Positions 20,535-22,124 of a stretch of DNA of 22,124 nt are shown here, piece after piece (within the stretch, counting starts at the first letter, position 1; each line of letters starts with the position of its first letter). The stretch is taken from assembly GCA_045605145.1 (NCBI GenBank), contig JAZUPH010000031.1, forward strand, positions 1 through 22,124, written 5' to 3'. Below the pieces are notes generated by a model. That model was not told where the DNA came from. It did no database searches and saw only the letters and a list, made by a program, of their open reading frames with translations. The position numbers and the translations under genes are program-made. Source of the stretch: CAMNAO01 sp045605145 (GTDB lineage Bacteria > Bacillota > Clostridia > Oscillospirales > Oscillospiraceae).

Positions 20535-22124
20535 TTAGTTGCTGCTCTGGAACTCATCGCTTTCAACGAAGGCGACGAAGTCCTCATAGCGGCTGAAGAA
20601 GCGGGTGGTAAAGTCCACGGTAGCCGCATAGTAATAGTAGTTTGTCGTCTCCGGATAGAGCGCGGCTCTGATGGACGCAAGACCGGGGTTGGTTATCGGC
20701 CCGGGCAGACCCTCATACATATAGGTGTTGTATGGGTTGTCCAGTGCAGTGCTGAACTGGTCGCCGGTCACATAGGTGGCGTAGATTATCGTTGCATCGA
20801 TCTGCAGATAGGGGAAGTCCTCGCTGTTAAGACGGTTGTATATTACCGAAGCGATGGACGCGCGCTCGCTGTCAATACCGGTCTCTTTTTCCACCATTGC
20901 GGCGATGCTGATGATCTCATTTATGCTGTACCCCAGTTCCTCCGCGCGCAGGCGGTACTCTTCGGTGAACTTGCTGTCAAAGTTGGACAGCATCTTATTT
21001 AGCACTCGCTCGGCATCGTCGTTGATATAGAATTCGTAGGTGTCGGGGAAGAGATAGCCCTCCAGGCGGAGCCTGTCGCCCACTGTGCTTCCGTCGAGGA
21101 AATCGTAGTCAAATTCGCCGTTTGCCGCGGCCTCCCACAATTCTTCCTGAGTGCAGACCTCTTTGGATTCCAGCAGTTCAAACATCTGGAAAAGGTTGTA
21201 ACCTTCCGGAATGGTTACCTCTGTGGTGACGCGGTAGCCGCTGTAGGTGCTCATACAGCTGACCAGCGCGCGGTAGTCATAGCTGGTCTTAAGCTGATAT
21301 ACACCGGGCTCTATCTTCTCTTCGGCGCTGGAGAATCTGGCAAACAGCTTGAACAGAGGCTTATAGTTTATCAGACCGTTGTCGTGCAGTATGTCTGTCA
21401 CCTGATCGATGGTGTAGCCATCGGGAATGGTTATCTCCACATCGTTTGCCGGCTTGTTTATGGCGAGAACATCCGCCGCCGCCAGCCACAACACCCCGCC
21501 AAGAAGGGCTCCCGTGACGAGAATGAACAGGAAGTACATGATCCCGCCGAAGCAGCCGGTTCTGTGCCGCCGGTTGATCTTAATAGGATGCACCCGGTCG
21601 TATTCGCCGAAATCGTGGCGATAGTCGGTTTCGATGCGGAATTCTTTCTCTTTCCTGCTGCTCTTTTCGGATGGTGCAGGGCTTTCGTATTCCTGAGTCT
21701 CGATTACGGCCTCCACTTCGGGTTCCTCAAGGGAAACCGGCACATACTCATTTGTGGACTCAAGATCGGCCTCGGGAAGATCTTCGTCCGTGTTTTCTTC
21801 AGTGACGGGTTCATCGCTGCTGCTATCGGCATCATCCGGAATTTCTTCCGGTTCTGTGCTGTCGATACCGAATGCGTCCCGCCAGTCGGGGCCGTTGACC
21901 TCCTCAGGGTCTTCACCTTCCGCTGCATCATCCGCAGGCTCATCCGTGTCCGGGCTGTCCTCGATGGGGGTCTCTTCGATTATAGGCGCGATCTCCGGTT
22001 CCTGTATCGGGAAGATGATCCCCACGGGCGCGGCAGATTCAATAGCTTCCGGCTCCTCGTCCTCCGCCGAGGGTTGGGCAGAGGTTTCCTCTTCATCCGG
22101 CTGGGCGGCAGAATTACTCTCCGC
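20535..22124 (-). CDS. mltG: Endolytic murein transglycosylase MltG (YceG-like), N-terminus beyond the window
   Basis: MltG cleaves nascent glycan strands at the membrane and sets or ends peptidoglycan chain length. The visible part is 529 residues and the frame is still open at 22124; the GTG at 22025 is not likely to be the start. The order is a long acidic region (E/D/P/S-rich), a basic patch (KINRRHRTG), one membrane segment (about 21551-21477: FGGIMYFLFILVTGALLGGV), a LysM-like part (IPDGYTIDQVTDILHDNGLI), then the catalytic domain. Family motifs are AAMVEKETGIDSERASIASV with the catalytic Glu, LQIDATIIYA, and YMYEGLPGPITNPGLASIRA. The cytoplasmic extension of at least 190 residues exceeds the short tail in E. 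coli MltG. Confidence 0.95.
   Translation of the reverse strand, partial: AESNSAAQPDEEETSAQPSAEDEEPEAIESAAPVGIIFPIQEPEIAPIIEETPIEDSPDTDEPADDAAEGEDPEEVNGPDWRDAFGIDSTEPEEIPDDADSSSDEPVTEENTDEDLPEADLESTNEYVPVSLEEPEVEAVIETQEYESPAPSEKSSRKEKEFRIETDYRHDFGEYDRVHPIKINRRHRTGCFGGIMYFLFILVTGALLGGVLWLAAADVLAINKPANDVEITIPDGYTIDQVTDILHDNGLINYKPLFKLFARFSSAEEKIEPGVYQLKTSYDYRALVSCMSTYSGYRVTTEVTIPEGYNLFQMFELLESKEVCTQEELWEAAANGEFDYDFLDGSTVGDRLRLEGYLFPDTYEFYINDDAERVLNKMLSNFDSKFTEEYRLRAEELGYSINEIISIAAMVEKETGIDSERASIASVIYNRLNSEDFPYLQIDATIIYATYVTGDQFSTALDNPYNTYMYEGLPGPITNPGLASIRAALYPETTNYYYYAATVDFTTRFFSRYEDFVAFVESDEFQSSN

Noticed and set aside
1..22124. CRISPR arrays, insertion sequences, prophage, tRNA or rRNA genes
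   Set aside because: I saw no regularly spaced repeats, transposase or phage motifs, terminal repeats or tRNA cloverleaf on either strand.

Overview
This window is chromosomal DNA from a Gram-positive anaerobe, most likely class Clostridia, order Oscillospirales (Ruminococcaceae/Oscillospiraceae-like). The evidence is the Firmicutes-type order of the S10-spc-alpha ribosomal cluster (secY-adk-map-KOW-infA-rpmJ-rpsM-rpsK-rpsD-rpoA-rplQ), AGGAGG Shine-Dalgarno sites before most genes, zinc-type (Cys-rich) S14, S4, L36, L24 and Adk, and C/G-ending codons in the highly expressed genes. The genus is not determined.

Region 1 (1-13441) is one long plus-strand transcription unit for ribosome and core machinery. 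In order: rplB (5' end cut off), rpsS, rplV, rpsC, rplP, rpmC, rpsQ, rplN, rplX, rplE, rpsZ, rpsH, rplF, rplR, rpsE, rpmD, rplO, secY, adk, map, a KOW-domain protein, infA, rpmJ, rpsM, rpsK, rpsD, rpoA, rplQ. It ends at a strong intrinsic terminator. Most junctions are 0-20 nt or overlap. Two junctions are longer and fold into convincing RNA structure: the 124 nt before rpsH, which resembles the 16S rRNA site for S8, and the 99 nt before rpsM, which has three hairpins and a weak ribosome-binding site. Both are candidate autoregulatory leaders. rpsC carries an unusual Asn/Arg/Gly-rich tail containing a 20-residue repeat.

Region 2 (13442-18162) is accessory. Two tandem paralogous small membrane proteins with a bacterial PH-like domain sit behind a good sigma-A promoter. 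A MATE-family efflux transporter (minus strand) is broken by a one-base frameshift. An unrecognised lipoprotein is transcribed divergently from it. A soluble PAS/HATPase histidine-kinase-like protein (minus strand) lacks the usual phosphoacceptor histidine and has no response regulator beside it.

Region 3 (18163-22124) holds gapA (glycolytic GAPDH) with its own promoter and terminator, a DUF11-like beta-repeat protein with no signal peptide, and, on the minus strand, an MltG-type endolytic transglycosylase. The MltG has a very long acidic cytoplasmic N-terminus that runs off the window.

No tRNA, rRNA, CRISPR array, insertion sequence or phage gene was found. No stretch over about 230 bases lacks a gene. 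The best candidates for something not well described are the rpsH leader, the rpsM leader, the histidine-less kinase and the signal-less DUF11 protein.
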